From contig BPKE01000002.1 in NCBI GenBank assembly GCA_026004975.1, positions 558,001 through 622,000 of the forward strand: a stretch of DNA of 64,000 bases, in the 5' to 3' direction. The first letter of the stretch is position 1. Every line of letters begins with the position of its first letter. The translations under genes and the position numbers were made by a program. Of this stretch, positions 63,311 through 64,000 are shown in pieces. The notes beneath the pieces were generated by a model. That model was not told the origin of the DNA and did no database searches. It saw nothing but the letters and a program-made list of their open reading frames with translations. Source of the stretch: Gammaproteobacteria bacterium (GTDB lineage Bacteria; Pseudomonadota; Gammaproteobacteria; HTCC5015).

Positions 63311-63868
63311 TCAGACCGCCAGCAGGTCCTGTTCCTTCTGCGCCAGGACCTGATCGACCTGCTCGATGTATTTGTCGGTCAGCGCCTGGATGTCGTGTTC
63401 GGCGCGACGCTCCTCGTCCTCGCCGATGGCCTTGTCCTTGAGCAGGGCCTTCACCCGCGACATGGCGTCGCGGCGCACGTTGCGGATCGCGACCCGCGCC
63501 GATTCGGCCTCTTGCCGGACCAGCCGCACCAGCTCGCGCCGCCGCTCCTCGGTCAGGGGCGGCAACGGCACCCGGATGACCGTGCCCGCCGTCACCGGGT
63601 TGAGGCCCAGCCCGGCGTTGAGGATCGCTTTCTCGATCGCCGGCACCAGGCTCTTGTCCCAGGGCGTCACGCTCAGCGTGCGGGCGTCCTCGGCGGTGAT
63701 GTTCGCCACCTGCTTGAGCGGCGTGGCATTGCCGTAGTACTCGACTTCGACGGCCTCGATGAGGCTCGGATGCGCCCGCCCGGTGCGCATGCGCGCCAGC
63801 TCCTGGCGCAGCGCCTCGACCGCGCCGCGCATGCGCCCTTCCGCGTCTTTCTTGATGTCCTGGATCAT
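63311..63868 (-). CDS. frr: Ribosome recycling factor
   Basis: A 185-residue protein that, with EF-G, splits the post-termination ribosome. [72 protein letters not shown] and [12 protein letters not shown]-type sequence, followed by [22 protein letters not shown], are all standard. The length equals E. coli RRF. It begins 6 bases after pyrH. Confidence 0.97.
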   Translation of the reverse strand: MIQDIKKDAEGRMRGAVEALRQELARMRTGRAHPSLIEAVEVEYYGNATPLKQVANITAEDARTLSVTPWDKSLVPAIEKAILNAGLGLNPVTAGTVIRVPLPPLTEERRRELVRLVRQEAESARVAIRNVRRDAMSRVKALLKDKAIGEDEERRAEHDIQALTDKYIEQVDQVLAQKEQDLLAV

Positions 63869-63874
63869 CGCCGT

Positions 63875-64000
63875 TCACCTCACCGTCGTGCCGATCGGCG
63901 CGCCCTTGACGATCTCGACCAGGGCGCCCGGCCGGTGGATGTTGAACACCTTGATCGGGATGCCGTGATCACGGCACAGCACCAGCGCGGTGGCGTCCAT
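63875..64000 (-). CDS. pyrH: UMP kinase, C-terminal fragment (continues beyond window)
   Basis: The last 41 residues of UMP kinase, read to the window edge: [20 protein letters not shown], then INRPGAL-like sequence ([13 protein letters not shown]) and GTTV before the stop. These match the PyrH ending, in which this Met is internal, and the gene order pyrH-frr agrees. UMP kinase phosphorylates UMP to UDP for RNA, sugar nucleotide and DNA precursor synthesis. Confidence 0.85.
   Translation of the reverse strand: MDATALVLCRDHGIPIKVFNIHRPGALVEIVKGAPIGTTVR

Overview
The window looks like one stretch of chromosome from a high-GC gammaproteobacterium. It carries the standard block pyrH-frr-uppS-cdsA-dxr-rseP-bamA-skp-lpxD-fabZ-lpxA, plus lpxB, rnhB and dnaE. 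It also has TonB receptors, lipid A genes and sigma-32-like promoters. GC is about 70% by eye, apart from an AT-rich gap at 44.99-45.15 kb. I cannot name the genus. No tRNA, rRNA, CRISPR array or phage genes were seen.

Left part (0-10.8 kb): the end of a di-haem cytochrome c peroxidase/MauG-type gene, a secreted di-haem cytochrome c and a GAF-PAS-GGDEF diguanylate cyclase. On the minus strand lies a dense series: CDF metal exporter, a ribosome-hibernation-factor/sigma-like fusion protein, DegP protease, RtcB RNA ligase, a COG0523 metallochaperone GTPase, archease and an MscS channel. A sigma-32-like promoter sits just before the fusion gene, so this reads as a stress operon joining protein quality control to RNA repair. 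A small cysteine-rich secreted protein follows on the plus strand.

Siderophore locus (10.8-25.4 kb): a TonB receptor, PepSY membrane protein, DUF2271 and DUF4198 periplasmic proteins, EntC, EntE, EntB, a C-A-PCP-reductase NRPS, a ViuB-like reductase and EntA form one tightly overlapped minus-strand operon. A divergent AraC regulator and a Fur-box-like palindrome control its start. The gene set predicts a reductively released, myxochelin-like bis-catecholate.

Middle part (25.4-45.2 kb): an Hsp20-CbpA-CbpM-M48 protease heat-shock operon, a membrane spermidine-synthase-like protein and an AA10 LPMO with two CBM2 domains and polyserine linkers. Next come an IS3-family element, then a TonB receptor / binding protein / HK-REC-HPt-REC-GGDEF-EAL signalling operon. 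A YeiH-type transporter with two micro-genes follows. Last is a translationally coupled pair of a ThDP enzyme and a KAS III, possibly acyloin-forming.

Right part (45.2-64 kb): ettA, dnaE-rnhB, a GnnA-like oxidoreductase with lpxB, and the envelope operon from pyrH to lpxA, ending in a glutaminyl cyclotransferase.

Five genes (GGDEF, rtcB, DUF2271, ThDP enzyme, dnaE) carry single-base frameshifts, six in all. Five of the six lie in G/C runs. Because dnaE is essential, most are probably sequence errors rather than true pseudogenes.
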